A stretch of DNA of 40,721 bases from JAVBKP01 sp031553975 (GCA_031553975.1 JAVBKP010000006.1:1-40721), one strand, 5' to 3'; shown: positions 26,344 to 35,178, numbered from the stretch's first letter. Notes: generated by a model not told the origin, from the sequence alone. Made by a program: numbers and translations.

Positions 26344-26396
26344 AAGAGACCTCCTATAATATTTGATTTGATTAAGTAAAGTATACCATAGTTTTC

Positions 26397-26426
26397 AAAA
26401 AAAAACAGGAGTTACACCCCTGTTTT
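26397..26426 (-). terminator. Intrinsic terminator overlapping the histidine kinase stop codon
   Basis: In the minus-strand transcript AAAACAGG (26426-26419) pairs with CCTGTTTT (26409-26402) around a 9-base loop and runs into a tract of nine U (to 26397). The stem includes the last codons and stop of the kinase gene. It separates the two-component operon from the oxidoreductase operon. Confidence 0.85.
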
Positions 26427-27677
26427 GTACGGAAATCTTATAGTGATTCTTGTCCCAATCTCCAGTCTGCTAATGACCTCAATATTGCCATTGTGGCCTG
26501 CAATAATCCACTTGGCGATGGAAAGTCCAAGACCTGTTCCTCCGGTTTTTCTAGCTCTAGACTCATCCGCCCTAAAGAATCTATCAAAAATTTTAGATAC
26601 ATCTGACTCTGGAATCCCTATGCCACTATCTTGAATTTTTATCGTCACATTGTCGTTTTCTTTTTTTATTTTAAGCGCAATCTGTTCTCCTGACGGCGTG
26701 TACTTAATGCTATTGTCCAGAAATATTCTTAGTGCTTGCTTTATTAGTTGCTCGTCAGCCATCATAGTCACTTCGTCTTCAATCTCAAAATCAAAGACAT
26801 GAATGGTATCGATCATCTCGGTTTCTTTTTTTATTTCTTTTGCCAATGCTGTCATATCCACACTTTGTATGTTGAGCTTCATGGTGTCATTGTCGCTGCG
26901 GGCTAAGAACAGAAGTTGCTCCACAAGATTTTTCATGTTATCGGCTTCGCTCTTTATAGCGTCAATGGATTCTGCCAGTGCCTTTGGGTCATCTTTGCCC
27001 CATCTGTCAAGCAGATTGGCATACCCTTGTATGACTGCAATGGGCGTGCGAAGCTCGTGGGAGGCGTCAGATACAAATCGTATTTGCGCACCATAGGCCT
27101 CATCTATCCTGTCAAGCATAGCATTGATGGCTGCCGCTATATCTCTAAGCTCTGGCTGGGTGGTGTTTACCGTGATCCGTTCGTGTAGCTTATCTGCATC
27201 AATATTGCTGATGCTACCCGTTAGGTTTGTCAGTCCCGCCAAGTTGTTAATGCTCAAAGCCGTCCTTGTCAGCTCATCAATAGGCCTAAGTTTTTTTCGA
27301 ATGGCATAAGAATCTCTTCTTAGGTTTAACAAAATACCAATGACTTGGCAAACAAATATCACACTAATAATCGTAAGGATTATATGAATAGGTTCCGCCA
27401 ACTCTGGATGAACTTTTATCCCTATATTGGGCAGTGGTATTGATAGCCCTGAAGGATTCTTTGTAATCACATCTAGCAAATTGTCTTGTTCCTTGTATAG
27501 TCCGCTTTGGTACAAATATCCACCTACCAAAAGGAGGAATATCAATATATCTGTGGATACATACGTCCAGAACATCCTCCATGCATGCCAAGAGTTAATC
27601 TTGTACACGAGGGATTTGTTCAATGAACTTTCTTGGGTGTATTTATTTGGTCTTTCTGTCCCCCTAGCATTACTCAT
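26412..27677 (-). CDS. Two-component sensor histidine kinase
   Basis: 421 residues. Two membrane helices (about 33-55 and 115-137) flank a short extracytoplasmic sensor of about 60 residues; a HAMP-like linker follows. HisKA carries the phospho-His in SDASHELRTPIAVIQG near residue 206, and HATPase_c shows FLDNSIKYTPSG, DSGIGIPESD and GGTGLGLSIAKWI. All catalytic boxes are intact. It overlaps the response-regulator gene by 8 bases. The operon begins with a DUF4342 membrane protein, so an envelope-related signal is plausible. Confidence 0.95.
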   Translation of the reverse strand: MSNARGTERPNKYTQESSLNKSLVYKINSWHAWRMFWTYVSTDILIFLLLVGGYLYQSGLYKEQDNLLDVITKNPSGLSIPLPNIGIKVHPELAEPIHIILTIISVIFVCQVIGILLNLRRDSYAIRKKLRPIDELTRTALSINNLAGLTNLTGSISNIDADKLHERITVNTTQPELRDIAAAINAMLDRIDEAYGAQIRFVSDASHELRTPIAVIQGYANLLDRWGKDDPKALAESIDAIKSEADNMKNLVEQLLFLARSDNDTMKLNIQSVDMTALAKEIKKETEMIDTIHVFDFEIEDEVTMMADEQLIKQALRIFLDNSIKYTPSGEQIALKIKKENDNVTIKIQDSGIGIPESDVSKIFDRFFRADESRARKTGGTGLGLSIAKWIIAGHNGNIEVISRLEIGTRITIRFPYKTGV

Positions 27678-28350
27678 CTTTCACCACATAACCGACGCCT
27701 CTGATGGTATGAATCAATTTAGTATCATAAGCCTCGTCAATCTTCGCCCTAAGATACCTAATGTATACATCCACTGCGTTGGTCTCCCCCATATAGTCAT
27801 AGCCCCATACCCGTTCTAATAGTACTTCTCTTGTGAGAACTATGTTCTTGTTTTCCATCAATAGCTTTAACAGGTCAAATTCCTTTTTTGTAAGGTCTAA
27901 GATATGACCGTTCATTGATGCCTGGTGCTTTTGGGCGTCCAAAGACAGTCCAGCTACATTTAACACATTTTCTGTGTTTTTTGTTTCCCCTGATTTTCGA
28001 AGGGCTACTCTAATCCGTGCAAGTAGCTCTTCGATGGCAAACGGTTTGGTAATATAGTCGTTTGCCCCACCATCTAAGCCGGAGACTTTGTCCATTACGT
28101 TGTCTCGGGCTGTTAGCATTATGATGGGTACTTGGGAATCCTTTCGGATTCTCCGAAGTACTTCCATTCCATTTAATCCTGGCATCATGATGTCCAGGAT
28201 TATCAAATCAAAGGAGCGGGCCTGGGCTAAATCCAGACCGCTCCTACCATCTAATGCTTTCTCTACCTCATACCCCTCGTAGGAAAGTTCCATTTCTACA
28301 AATCTCGCTATTTTCTCTTCATCTTCTATGATTAAGATTTTTTCGTTCAT
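27670..28350 (-). CDS. OmpR/PhoB-family response regulator
   Basis: 226 residues. The receiver domain (1-118) has the acidic pair IIEDEE, phospho-Asp in DLIILDIMMPGLNG near residue 52, Thr in MLTARD and Lys in ITKPFAI. The winged-helix DNA-binding domain (about 130-226) ends with the usual TVRGVGYVVKDE-like pattern (here TIRGVGYVVKDE). It is co-transcribed with and overlaps the cognate kinase gene. DNA targets are unknown; its own operon, including the DUF4342 gene, is a likely one. Confidence 0.96.
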   Translation of the reverse strand: MNEKILIIEDEEKIARFVEMELSYEGYEVEKALDGRSGLDLAQARSFDLIILDIMMPGLNGMEVLRRIRKDSQVPIIMLTARDNVMDKVSGLDGGANDYITKPFAIEELLARIRVALRKSGETKNTENVLNVAGLSLDAQKHQASMNGHILDLTKKEFDLLKLLMENKNIVLTREVLLERVWGYDYMGETNAVDVYIRYLRAKIDEAYDTKLIHTIRGVGYVVKDE

Positions 28351-28376
28351 GGCTTTCCTACTTTCTATTCTCTATG

Positions 28377-28994
28377 TTAATTGTTGTTATGATTTTCTTT
28401 GTGCTTTTGCTCTTCTTTTTCAGCGGCTGACATAATTTCACTCTTAGCCACTTCTGCTGCATCAGCTGCTTTGTCCATGGCTTTGTTCATAGCCCTATTG
28501 ATATCTGTATCTTCTAAGTCTGGTCCTCCGAAGAAATATCTAAGCCCACAGAACAGTCCTGCGATCATAACTGGAATCGTAATCCAAAATCCCCATACTA
28601 GCAACATGATGAACACGATGACTGGAATCTTTACAACCGGTTCCCCATTTTTGTAAACTTCAAAGTTGTTCACACAGCCTTTTTTGAAGACTTTCTTACA
28701 CCAGTTCCAGAATTTACCCCAAAGAGATCCAAAATCATCTTTTCCTTCTTCTCTCATCTGCTGTCTATGTTGTTCTCTCCACTCTCTGTGCCACCCGCGG
28801 TCGCCGCCTTGGTGTCCATGAAAATGTTTGCCTTGGGCCGGTTCTTCTTTTTTCCCGCCTACTTTGCCTTGCTCTTCTAGATAAAGGATTGCATCTAGCA
28901 TATCTCCATTGCATTTTTCCAATGCCTCTTTTGCCTCTGCATAGCTTACGTTTGCTTTTTCTCGTAGTTTCTCCACTTGCTCGATAGTTGCCAT
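28377..28994 (-). CDS. DUF4342 protein with UBA-like N-terminus and membrane segment
   Basis: 205 residues. Residues 1-45 form a UBA/TS-N-like three-helix motif (VSYAEAKEALEKCNGDMLDAI). A long charged linker rich in His, Gln and Arg follows (about 50-90), then a DUF4342-like hydrophobic segment around 120-150 (IPVIVFIMLLVWGFWITIPV), and a charged C-terminal tail that is probably coiled (about 160-205). DUF4342 proteins are common in Firmicutes and have no assigned function. It is the first gene of the operon with the OmpR-type regulator and kinase (26-base gap), suggesting a membrane-associated factor linked to that two-component system. Confidence 0.85.
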   Translation of the reverse strand: MATIEQVEKLREKANVSYAEAKEALEKCNGDMLDAILYLEEQGKVGGKKEEPAQGKHFHGHQGGDRGWHREWREQHRQQMREEGKDDFGSLWGKFWNWCKKVFKKGCVNNFEVYKNGEPVVKIPVIVFIMLLVWGFWITIPVMIAGLFCGLRYFFGGPDLEDTDINRAMNKAMDKAADAAEVAKSEIMSAAEKEEQKHKENHNNN

Positions 28995-29089
28995 AATATT
29001 ACCTCTTTCTCCGGTTCTAAACCCCTATTAAATTTTAGCCACTTGCTATAGTCTTATATTACGACATCAAACTTAAATACCAATATGAG

Positions 29090-29126
29090 AAAGATTAAAA
29101 ATGCATTAGAAAGAGTTTTAATCTTT
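29090..29126. terminator. AT-rich stem-loop, possible terminator
   Basis: AAAGATTAAAA (29090-29100) pairs perfectly with TTTTAATCTTT (29116-29126), 11 bp with a 15-base loop. It lies downstream of the M42 peptidase gene on the minus strand. The stem contains no G-C pair beyond one per arm, so termination is only possible, not certain. Confidence 0.4.
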
Positions 29127-29131
29127 TTAAT

Positions 29132-29233
29132 GCTCCCGATCTGCTGCATGCGCTGCTACCCGAGATAAGCCAGGGAGCAGTATTTGAAGCGTAGCGGAAG
29201 GACTGCGAGGTCGTGCTTGTCTTGGGTGGCTTA
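29132..29233. other. GC-rich structured intergenic element
   Basis: A stretch visibly richer in G and C than its surroundings holds several inverted repeats. These are GCTCCC/GGGAGC (29132-29137 with 29173-29178), TAAGCCA/TGGCTTA (29166-29172 with 29227-29233, the latter covering the M42 stop codon), and GCAGT/ACTGC (29177-29181 with 29202-29206). It could be a terminator region, a mobile palindromic repeat or a small RNA. I could not match it to a known family. Confidence 0.45.
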
Positions 29234-30262
29234 CGCATTGGTCAAATAGAGATTGAGTAGCTTCATTGTGTTCTCAATCCCACTCCAATGGCTTCTTTCC
29301 ATACCGTGGCTCGCATGCACTCCAGGTCCTATAAGTCCGCCTTTTACATCGTTTCCACCTTTTAAAGCAGCACTCACATCTGAGCCATAGTACGGATAAA
29401 TATCTATCGCATATGATAGTTCATTTGATTTTGCCAGTTCTATAAGTTTTGAGGTAATACCATAATCATAAGGGCCTGAACTGTCTTTTGCGCAGATTGA
29501 TACATCATACTCTGTACATGCCAAATCTTCGCCGATGCAGCCCATATCCACAGCTATAATTTCATCTATTCCCTCTGGTATATAGGCCATTCCATGTCCT
29601 ACTTCCTCGTATGTTGACACCATGAATTTGACATTTACTTCTGGTATGATATTCGCGTCTTTCCAGTATTTTAAAAGACCAAGTATTAATGCTACGCTTA
29701 ACTTATCATCTAAAAATCTTGACTTAATGAACCCTGATGGGGTGACTACAGTTTTTGTATCAAAAGCAATAATGTCTCCCGTTGTAATACCTAGTGCCTC
29801 TACATCAGCCTTTGTCTTTACTACTTCATCTAAGCGTATTTCCATATTTTTTTCGTCACGCTCTTTATTTGTAGCATCTTTGTACACATGAGCCGCAGGG
29901 CTGGTGCTTAGAACCGTCCCTGTATACACTTTGCCTTCCCTCGTATGCACTTTGCAGTACTCTCCATCAAATGTAGCTAGTGTTGGGCTGCCTAACATTG
30001 TAAAGGCCAGCTTTCCGTCGCCTTTAATTGACCTGACCATAAGACCGTTTGTATCAACGTGGGCGCATAATGCTATTGTTTTATCTGTCTTGCCATTTAT
30101 ATCTATAATGCCATTTCCTTTGTTTGTTCTAGAAAATTCATATCCTAACTCTTTTGCCATTTTTTCTACTGTATTAATTGCCTGTATCGTGTACCCTGTA
30201 GGGCTGTCCACTGCTAAAATTTCCTGCGCTACCTTAAATACATATTCTTTGTGAAATTCCAT
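29231..30262 (-). CDS. M42-family metallopeptidase (glutamyl/leucyl aminopeptidase-like)
   Basis: About 343 residues from the ATG at 30262, chosen over an ATG 30 bases upstream because GGAGG lies five bases before it and the upstream one has no ribosome-binding site. The M42 metal ligands are all recognisable: CAHVDTNG, FLDDKLSVAL, TYEEVGHGM, AVDMGCIG and the late His in HASHGMERSH. These are cytoplasmic dinuclear-metal aminopeptidases that trim peptides and form large tetrahedral assemblies. A role in peptide use fits an amino-acid fermenter. It is monocistronic and divergent from rubrerythrin. Confidence 0.92.
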   Translation of the reverse strand: MEFHKEYVFKVAQEILAVDSPTGYTIQAINTVEKMAKELGYEFSRTNKGNGIIDINGKTDKTIALCAHVDTNGLMVRSIKGDGKLAFTMLGSPTLATFDGEYCKVHTREGKVYTGTVLSTSPAAHVYKDATNKERDEKNMEIRLDEVVKTKADVEALGITTGDIIAFDTKTVVTPSGFIKSRFLDDKLSVALILGLLKYWKDANIIPEVNVKFMVSTYEEVGHGMAYIPEGIDEIIAVDMGCIGEDLACTEYDVSICAKDSSGPYDYGITSKLIELAKSNELSYAIDIYPYYGSDVSAALKGGNDVKGGLIGPGVHASHGMERSHWSGIENTMKLLNLYLTNA

Positions 30263-30305
30263 CTTATCCTCCGCTTCAGTGCTATTAGGCATATTTATGA
30301 TATTT

Positions 30306-30334
30306 ATTTTACCATATTACACTGTCGAATTAAA
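30306..30334 (-). promoter_or_regulatory. Possible promoter of the M42 peptidase gene
   Basis: On the minus strand TTTAAT (30334-30329) and TAAAAT (30311-30306) are 17 bases apart, upstream of the peptidase start. The -35 match is weak. Confidence 0.4.
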
Positions 30335-30348
30335 TCGTTATACCAAAA

Positions 30349-30377
30349 TTTACAAATTGGGACAAGCATGGTAGAAT
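30349..30377 (+). promoter_or_regulatory. Promoter of rubrerythrin
   Basis: TTTACA (30349-30354) and TAGAAT (30372-30377), 17 bases apart, about 60 bases before the rubrerythrin start codon. I saw no convincing PerR box around it. Confidence 0.6.
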
Positions 30378-30438
30378 ATAAACATACGTTATATCCATGA
30401 CCATATACATTTTTGTATAGAACAATAGGAGGTTTAAC

Positions 30439-30978
30439 ATGGCTGAATTAAAAGGAACTAAAACATTTGACAACTTGATGGCGGCATTTGCAGGTGAGTC
30501 TCAAGCTAGAAATAAGTATACTTACTATGCATCTAAAGCTAAAAAAGAGGGCTATGAGCAGATTGCTGCTTGGTTTGAAGAGACGGCAAACAATGAGAAA
30601 GAACATGCTAAGATTTGGTTTAAACTTCTCCACGACGGCATGCCTGATACAATGCAGAACTTATTAGATGCCGCTGAAGGTGAGCATTTTGAGTGGACTG
30701 ACATGTATGCAGAGTTTGCGAAAACCGCTAAAAGCGAAGGATTAGATCATATCGCTTTTTTATTCGAGAATGTTGGTAAAATCGAGAAAGAGCATGAAGA
30801 GAGATATAGAGAGCTTCGCAAAAACCTAGAAAATGGCGAAGTATTCAAAAGAGCCGAATCTCAAACTTGGGTTTGCCGCAATTGTGGACATAACCACCAA
30901 GGTCCAAATGCCCTTGATAAATGCCCAGTTTGTGACCATCCACAATCTTATTTTGAGATAAGAGCGACTAATTACTAA
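30439..30978 (+). CDS. rbr: Rubrerythrin
   Basis: 179 residues. The N-terminal ferritin-like four-helix bundle has diiron ligands in FAGESQARNKY, NNEKEHAKIW and GKIEKEHEERY. The C-terminal rubredoxin domain has two CxxC knuckles, WVCRNCGH and DKCPVCDHP. Rubrerythrin reduces hydrogen peroxide in the cytoplasm of anaerobes, with electrons from rubredoxin-type partners. AGGAGG precedes the ATG. It is monocistronic, with its own promoter and a strong terminator. Confidence 0.98.
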   Translation: MAELKGTKTFDNLMAAFAGESQARNKYTYYASKAKKEGYEQIAAWFEETANNEKEHAKIWFKLLHDGMPDTMQNLLDAAEGEHFEWTDMYAEFAKTAKSEGLDHIAFLFENVGKIEKEHEERYRELRKNLENGEVFKRAESQTWVCRNCGHNHQGPNALDKCPVCDHPQSYFEIRATNY

Positions 30979-30984
30979 AATGTG

Positions 30985-31031
30985 TATAGCGGGTTTGACT
31001 ATTTCAGTCAAACCCGCTATATTTGTTTTTT
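30985..31031 (+). terminator. Strong intrinsic terminator after rubrerythrin
   Basis: A perfect 16-bp stem (30985-31000 with 31006-31021) and a 5-base ATTTC loop, followed by TTTGTTTTTT. It may also stop transcripts arriving from the convergent aldo/keto reductase gene. Confidence 0.93.
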
Positions 31032-31057
31032 GTGTCTATATATGTGTTTTGTATCAA

Positions 31058-32197
31058 TTATTCTTTAAAAAAAGCGTCATGGATTTTTGGCATCCATTGA
31101 CTGATTTCTATATGTTGGGGGCACTTGTCCTCGCATACTTTACATCCAACGCAGTTCGCGGCTTGACGTCCAAACACGTTGTATCCTCTGATGGATTCTA
31201 AATCATCCTCATAGATTTCTGCGTCATTATAGTATGTAAACATCATTGGAATATTCACGTTTTGAGGACATGGTATACAGTATGCACATTTTGTACATGG
31301 AATACTACCACCACGGGTTTCATATTCTGTTTTTATGGATGCTACTAAGTCTAACTCACCTTGCGAAAGGCTATTTGGTGCTGATTTGTCAGCAGAAACT
31401 AAGTTTTGCTCTAACTGCTCCATGGTGGTCATGCCGCTAAGTACGATAGATACTTCCGGTTGATTCCAAAGCCACTGCAATGAAAGATTTGCAAAGCTGT
31501 CAGGGTAATTCTGTTCTTTTAAAAGTTTTGCCACGGATGGGATAGGTTTAGCCAGTTTGCCTCCACGAAGAGGTTCCATGATGGACACGCCTATGCCCTT
31601 AGATGCAGCTAGTTTGAGACCTTTTGTACCTGCTTGATAGTCTATATCTATAAAGTTATATTGTATCTGACACATGGTCCATTTGTCGTAATAGTTGATA
31701 ATCTCCTCAAACAACTCATAAGAGTCGTGAAAAGAAAAACCAATGTGCTTAATTTTTCCTGCCTTTTGGGCGGCTTCGGCTCTCTCCATTAGATTTTCAC
31801 TTTTAAATATTTCCCAGTTGGCTGTGTTAAAGCTATGAAAAAGATAAATATCTAAACAATCCACCTCTAGTTTTTTTAATTGTTCTTCTAAGATTGCATC
31901 GTATTGAGCAGCTGTTTTTATTCTCGCCATAGGGGCTTTGCTCACCAGTATAGCCTTTTCCCGATATCCGTCTTTCATGGCCTTTCCCACTACATTTTCG
32001 CTTAACCCACCATGATAAGGATAGGCGGTATCCACATAATTAGCCCCATGATCAATAGAGTACCTAATCAATTTAATCGCTTCTTCTTCATCAATATGTG
32101 CTGAACTTGGCACACCATCTGTGGTAGGCAAACGCATTGTACCAAACCCTAATGCTGGCACCTCAATTCCTGAATTTCCCAATTTTCTGTATTTCAT
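31058..32197 (-). CDS. Aldo/keto reductase with C-terminal ferredoxin-type clusters
   Basis: About 379 residues from the ATG at 32197, which has AGGAGG upstream; an ATG 51 bases further up has none and would overlap hypA. Residues 1-270 are an aldo/keto reductase barrel: LGFGTMRLP, Asp-Tyr in NYVDTAYPYHG, Lys in VSKAP, His in LFHSF. The C-terminal ~100 residues carry CTKCAYCIPCPQNVNIP and NCVGCKVCEDKCPQHIEI, two cysteine sets for [4Fe-4S] clusters. This is the common Fe-S aldo/keto reductase subfamily of anaerobes; the substrate is unknown. It starts 37 bases after the hypA stop, probably the last gene of the hypB operon. Confidence 0.92.
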   Translation of the reverse strand: MKYRKLGNSGIEVPALGFGTMRLPTTDGVPSSAHIDEEEAIKLIRYSIDHGANYVDTAYPYHGGLSENVVGKAMKDGYREKAILVSKAPMARIKTAAQYDAILEEQLKKLEVDCLDIYLFHSFNTANWEIFKSENLMERAEAAQKAGKIKHIGFSFHDSYELFEEIINYYDKWTMCQIQYNFIDIDYQAGTKGLKLAASKGIGVSIMEPLRGGKLAKPIPSVAKLLKEQNYPDSFANLSLQWLWNQPEVSIVLSGMTTMEQLEQNLVSADKSAPNSLSQGELDLVASIKTEYETRGGSIPCTKCAYCIPCPQNVNIPMMFTYYNDAEIYEDDLESIRGYNVFGRQAANCVGCKVCEDKCPQHIEISQWMPKIHDAFFKE

Positions 32198-32234
32198 ATG
32201 ACACCTCCTATTAGAAAATATTATACCAACGGAG

Positions 32235-32480
32235 TTACTCCTGTACAAGGATTTCTTTGATCATAAATCCTTTGCCGGGAACCACTTCTATTTTTAGCTT
32301 GGTATTCTCCCACGGTGTTCTATCTACAACAGCCGGATACGCCACTTCCACATAGTGGGGTATCATAGAAGACTGCTCGCCTATTTGCAACACGATGGTA
32401 TCTATTGCTTCTATATTATTTGCCTTGGCAAAATTTTCCACAGTGTTTATTACTTCCACCACTACGCCTAATTCGTGCAT
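32235..32480 (-). CDS. hypA: HypA-like nickel metallochaperone lacking the zinc domain
   Basis: 81 residues. The N-terminal Ni-binding Met-His-Glu of HypA is present (MHELGVVVEVINTVENFAKA), and the rest matches the alpha/beta nickel domain (TIVLQIGEQSSMIPHYVEVAY, LKIEVVPGKG). A normal HypA has about 113 residues, and its C-terminal part holds two CxxC pairs for zinc. Here the protein stops where that domain should begin and has no cysteine at all. I see no leftover zinc-domain sequence before the next start codon, so it looks like a naturally short form rather than a frameshift. It sits with hypB around a large Fe-S flavoprotein. Confidence 0.85.
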   Translation of the reverse strand: MHELGVVVEVINTVENFAKANNIEAIDTIVLQIGEQSSMIPHYVEVAYPAVVDRTPWENTKLKIEVVPGKGFMIKEILVQE

Positions 32481-32493
32481 TTGATCCCCTCGC

Positions 32494-35178
32494 TTATTTT
32501 CCTGTCAGCGCTCTTTTGACGCTCCTAGCAGCAATTTTCACTTTACGTTTTACCATGGTTTTGGCCACCGTCGGTCTGATGTCTTTTGCCTCTACGCCTT
32601 CTTCATCATAAACCCTATGGAGGGATATGGCGTCGAATTTGCACTTGGTCACGCACTGTCCGCAGCCTACGCAGACATATTCATCTACTACGCTAGCCCC
32701 GCAACCTAAGCATCTCTCTGCCTCTTTGCGCATTTGTTCTTCTGTAAATGTGCTGCGGAGATCCTTGAAGGTCTGTTTTGATTTGCTTCCATCCACATGG
32801 CTTGATGTTTGTCTTGGTGTGTTGTCATAGCCTTCTAACACTACATTGTTTTTATCAATGGCATGATATTCTTTTCTGTCACGACCAATTAGTAAATCTT
32901 GCCCTGGTTGTACAAAGCGGTGAATAGATATAGCCCCTTCTTTGCCTGCCGCAATAGCATCTATAGCAAATTTAGGTCCTGTGTATACATCTCCACCTAC
33001 GAATATATCCGTCTGGGCTGTTTGATACGTAGTTGGGTCTGCCTTGATTGTATTATTAGGATTAAACTCGGTTTTGCTTCCCTCAAATATTTTTCCAAGA
33101 TCTATGGACTGCCCTACTGATAAAAGTACGTTTTCTGCCTCTACTAGTTTTATATTGCTATTGTCGTACACTGGGTTAAACTTGCCCGAATCGTCTATTG
33201 TCGATACGCACTTTACAAACTCTACCCCTTTGACTTTGCCGTTCTCAACTAGGATTCTCTTTGGTCCCCAAGCGTTATTAACCTCAATGTCTTCCGCTAT
33301 AGCTTCTAAAATTTCCTCTTCTAAGGCTGGCATTGTTTCTCTTGATTCTAAGCAGAACATGCTAACATTCTCTGAGCCCACCCTAACAGCTGTTCTTGCC
33401 ACATCTATGGCCACGTTGCCTCCACCGATGACAATGGTCTTGCCAGATAACTTTGGTGCATTGCCTAGGTTCACTTCACGAAGAAAATCTACGCCAGCTA
33501 TAACGCCTTCAGCCTTTTCACCGTCTATGCCAAGTTTTCTACCAGATTGGGCGCCTACTGCTACATAAAAAGCCTTGTAGCCCTCTTCTCTAAGCTTGCT
33601 AATGGTAACGTCTTTCCCTACTTCAACACCAGTTTTAAACTCTACCCCTAGTCCTTTTAGTATGTCGATTTCCGCATTGACTACATTCTTTTCCAATCTG
33701 TATGATGGGATTCCCAATGTAAGCATACCCCCAAGGGCCTTTTGCTTTTCAAATACGGTGACTTTATACCCATCAAGTCCTAGGTAATAAGCACAAGACA
33801 GCCCCGCAGGCCCTGCGCCTATAATAGCAATCTTCTTGCCGTATTCATGTCGTTTTTTCGGTATAAATCTATTCTTTTCGTTGAGGTCTTGCTCAGCGAT
33901 AAACTTTTTGATTTCATCTATTGCCACCGGATCGTCAATGTCTCCACGTGTACACTCTTGCTCACATTTTCTAGGGCAAATACGTCCACACACCGCTGGA
34001 AATGGATTGTCTTTCTTGATTAACTCTAGGGCCTCTGTATATTTTCCTTGGGCCGCTAGTTTTATATACCCTTGGATTCCAATATGGGCTGGACATTCTG
34101 TCTTGCAAGGGGCCGTACCAGCATCCGTCACGTTTTCTCTATTGGTCCTAAAGCCTGGATTCCATTTTTCTTTTGGCCAGTTGTTGTCTCTTGGTGTCTC
34201 TCTAGGCGGTTTTGGTGCTGGTTCTTCTTTAGCACATAGTTTTTGCCCTAATTTTGCTGCGTTAACAGGACAATGCTCTACACACTGACCACAAGCTACG
34301 CATTTTTCGGGGTCAACCACGGACACATAGTTTGAACGCACCATATCGTTGTTATAGAACATGTTGGCCGTTCTCAAGGATAGGCATGAACATCCACAGC
34401 AGTTGCATATAGCATGAGTCTTTCCTTTGCCATCTGTATTTGGGATTTGATGCATTAGGCCGTTTTCTTCCGCTTTTTTGATAATCTCAAAGGCTTCTTC
34501 CCTTGTAATCTCACGGGCTCTTCCTGTACGAACATAATACTCGGCAGCATGGCCCATTTGAATACACATATCCTCAGATAAGTGTCCACAACCTTCTCCC
34601 ATAGATTTTCTAACTGTACGACAAGAGCAGTCTGATACACAGAATTTGTCATTGTCATTTAGGTATTTTGAGACTTCTTCATAGGAAGCTCTTCTTGTTT
34701 CTCCTGATATGGTCATTTCAATAGGAATAACACGCATTAGTCCTACTCCAACTGGGAAATTCCCAACAGTTTTGGCTCCCCTTACGATTCCATAATTATT
34801 AAAAGCCTCGGCAATCTGTGGGAAGTTTTGCACATTGGTTGGATGGTTTGCCATCATTTCCATAATGCCTGGTACCCAAAGATCTGTCCAGAAATAATCT
34901 ACCCCTTCTATTTCATTGACAAAACAAACCCCTGCATCTGCTAACAGCAGCAACTGCTCTGTTACAAATTTTAATTCAAGGGTTGACATCTGTGCTATCT
35001 CTGCTGCACTTCTTTTTTGGCGGAAGCCAAGAAACATGCCTACATCGGCCATGTCATCTGTCACAACAGGTTCTAAAATCATGTATTCTGGGTCACCATA
35101 TAAAATCCCACCACGAGCACCGGTTTTTGTCCTATTTAGATGATTTGCTAAATCTAATATTTTCATATTTACAGCCAT
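32494..35178 (-). CDS. Large Fe-S/FAD pyridine-nucleotide oxidoreductase (GltD-like)
   Basis: 894 residues. Residues 1-285 form an iron-sulfur domain with clustered cysteines (SDCSCRTVRKSMGEGCGH, AICNCCGCSC). A ferredoxin motif follows near 290 (CVACGQCVEHCPVNA). A glutamate-synthase-small-subunit-like module runs from ~350 to 760: Fer4_20 cysteines (CKTECPAHIG, CGRICPRKCEQEC), FAD site IIGAGPAGLSCAYY near 450 and NAD(P) site VIGGGNVAIDVA near 583. A C-terminal ferredoxin motif is at ~830 (CVGCGQCVTKCKFDA). It probably shuttles electrons between NAD(P)H and ferredoxin or an unknown partner. It overlaps hypB by 10 bases and precedes hypA by 13, so the three are coupled. AGGAGG before the ATG. 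Confidence 0.88.
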   Translation of the reverse strand: MAVNMKILDLANHLNRTKTGARGGILYGDPEYMILEPVVTDDMADVGMFLGFRQKRSAAEIAQMSTLELKFVTEQLLLLADAGVCFVNEIEGVDYFWTDLWVPGIMEMMANHPTNVQNFPQIAEAFNNYGIVRGAKTVGNFPVGVGLMRVIPIEMTISGETRRASYEEVSKYLNDNDKFCVSDCSCRTVRKSMGEGCGHLSEDMCIQMGHAAEYYVRTGRAREITREEAFEIIKKAEENGLMHQIPNTDGKGKTHAICNCCGCSCLSLRTANMFYNNDMVRSNYVSVVDPEKCVACGQCVEHCPVNAAKLGQKLCAKEEPAPKPPRETPRDNNWPKEKWNPGFRTNRENVTDAGTAPCKTECPAHIGIQGYIKLAAQGKYTEALELIKKDNPFPAVCGRICPRKCEQECTRGDIDDPVAIDEIKKFIAEQDLNEKNRFIPKKRHEYGKKIAIIGAGPAGLSCAYYLGLDGYKVTVFEKQKALGGMLTLGIPSYRLEKNVVNAEIDILKGLGVEFKTGVEVGKDVTISKLREEGYKAFYVAVGAQSGRKLGIDGEKAEGVIAGVDFLREVNLGNAPKLSGKTIVIGGGNVAIDVARTAVRVGSENVSMFCLESRETMPALEEEILEAIAEDIEVNNAWGPKRILVENGKVKGVEFVKCVSTIDDSGKFNPVYDNSNIKLVEAENVLLSVGQSIDLGKIFEGSKTEFNPNNTIKADPTTYQTAQTDIFVGGDVYTGPKFAIDAIAAGKEGAISIHRFVQPGQDLLIGRDRKEYHAIDKNNVVLEGYDNTPRQTSSHVDGSKSKQTFKDLRSTFTEEQMRKEAERCLGCGASVVDEYVCVGCGQCVTKCKFDAISLHRVYDEEGVEAKDIRPTVAKTMVKRKVKIAARSVKRALTGK

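Noticed and set aside
29132..29233. tRNA or CRISPR-like unit in the GC-rich patch
   Set aside because: No cloverleaf with anticodon and T-arm consensus, and no regularly spaced direct repeats could be found.
30301..30438. PerR box for rubrerythrin
   Set aside because: No convincing match to the PerR inverted-repeat consensus could be read in the gap.
33044..33568. 174-residue plus-strand frame
   Set aside because: Antisense to the NAD(P)-binding part of the Fe-S/FAD oxidoreductase; low-complexity Ser/Thr/Pro composition typical of shadows.
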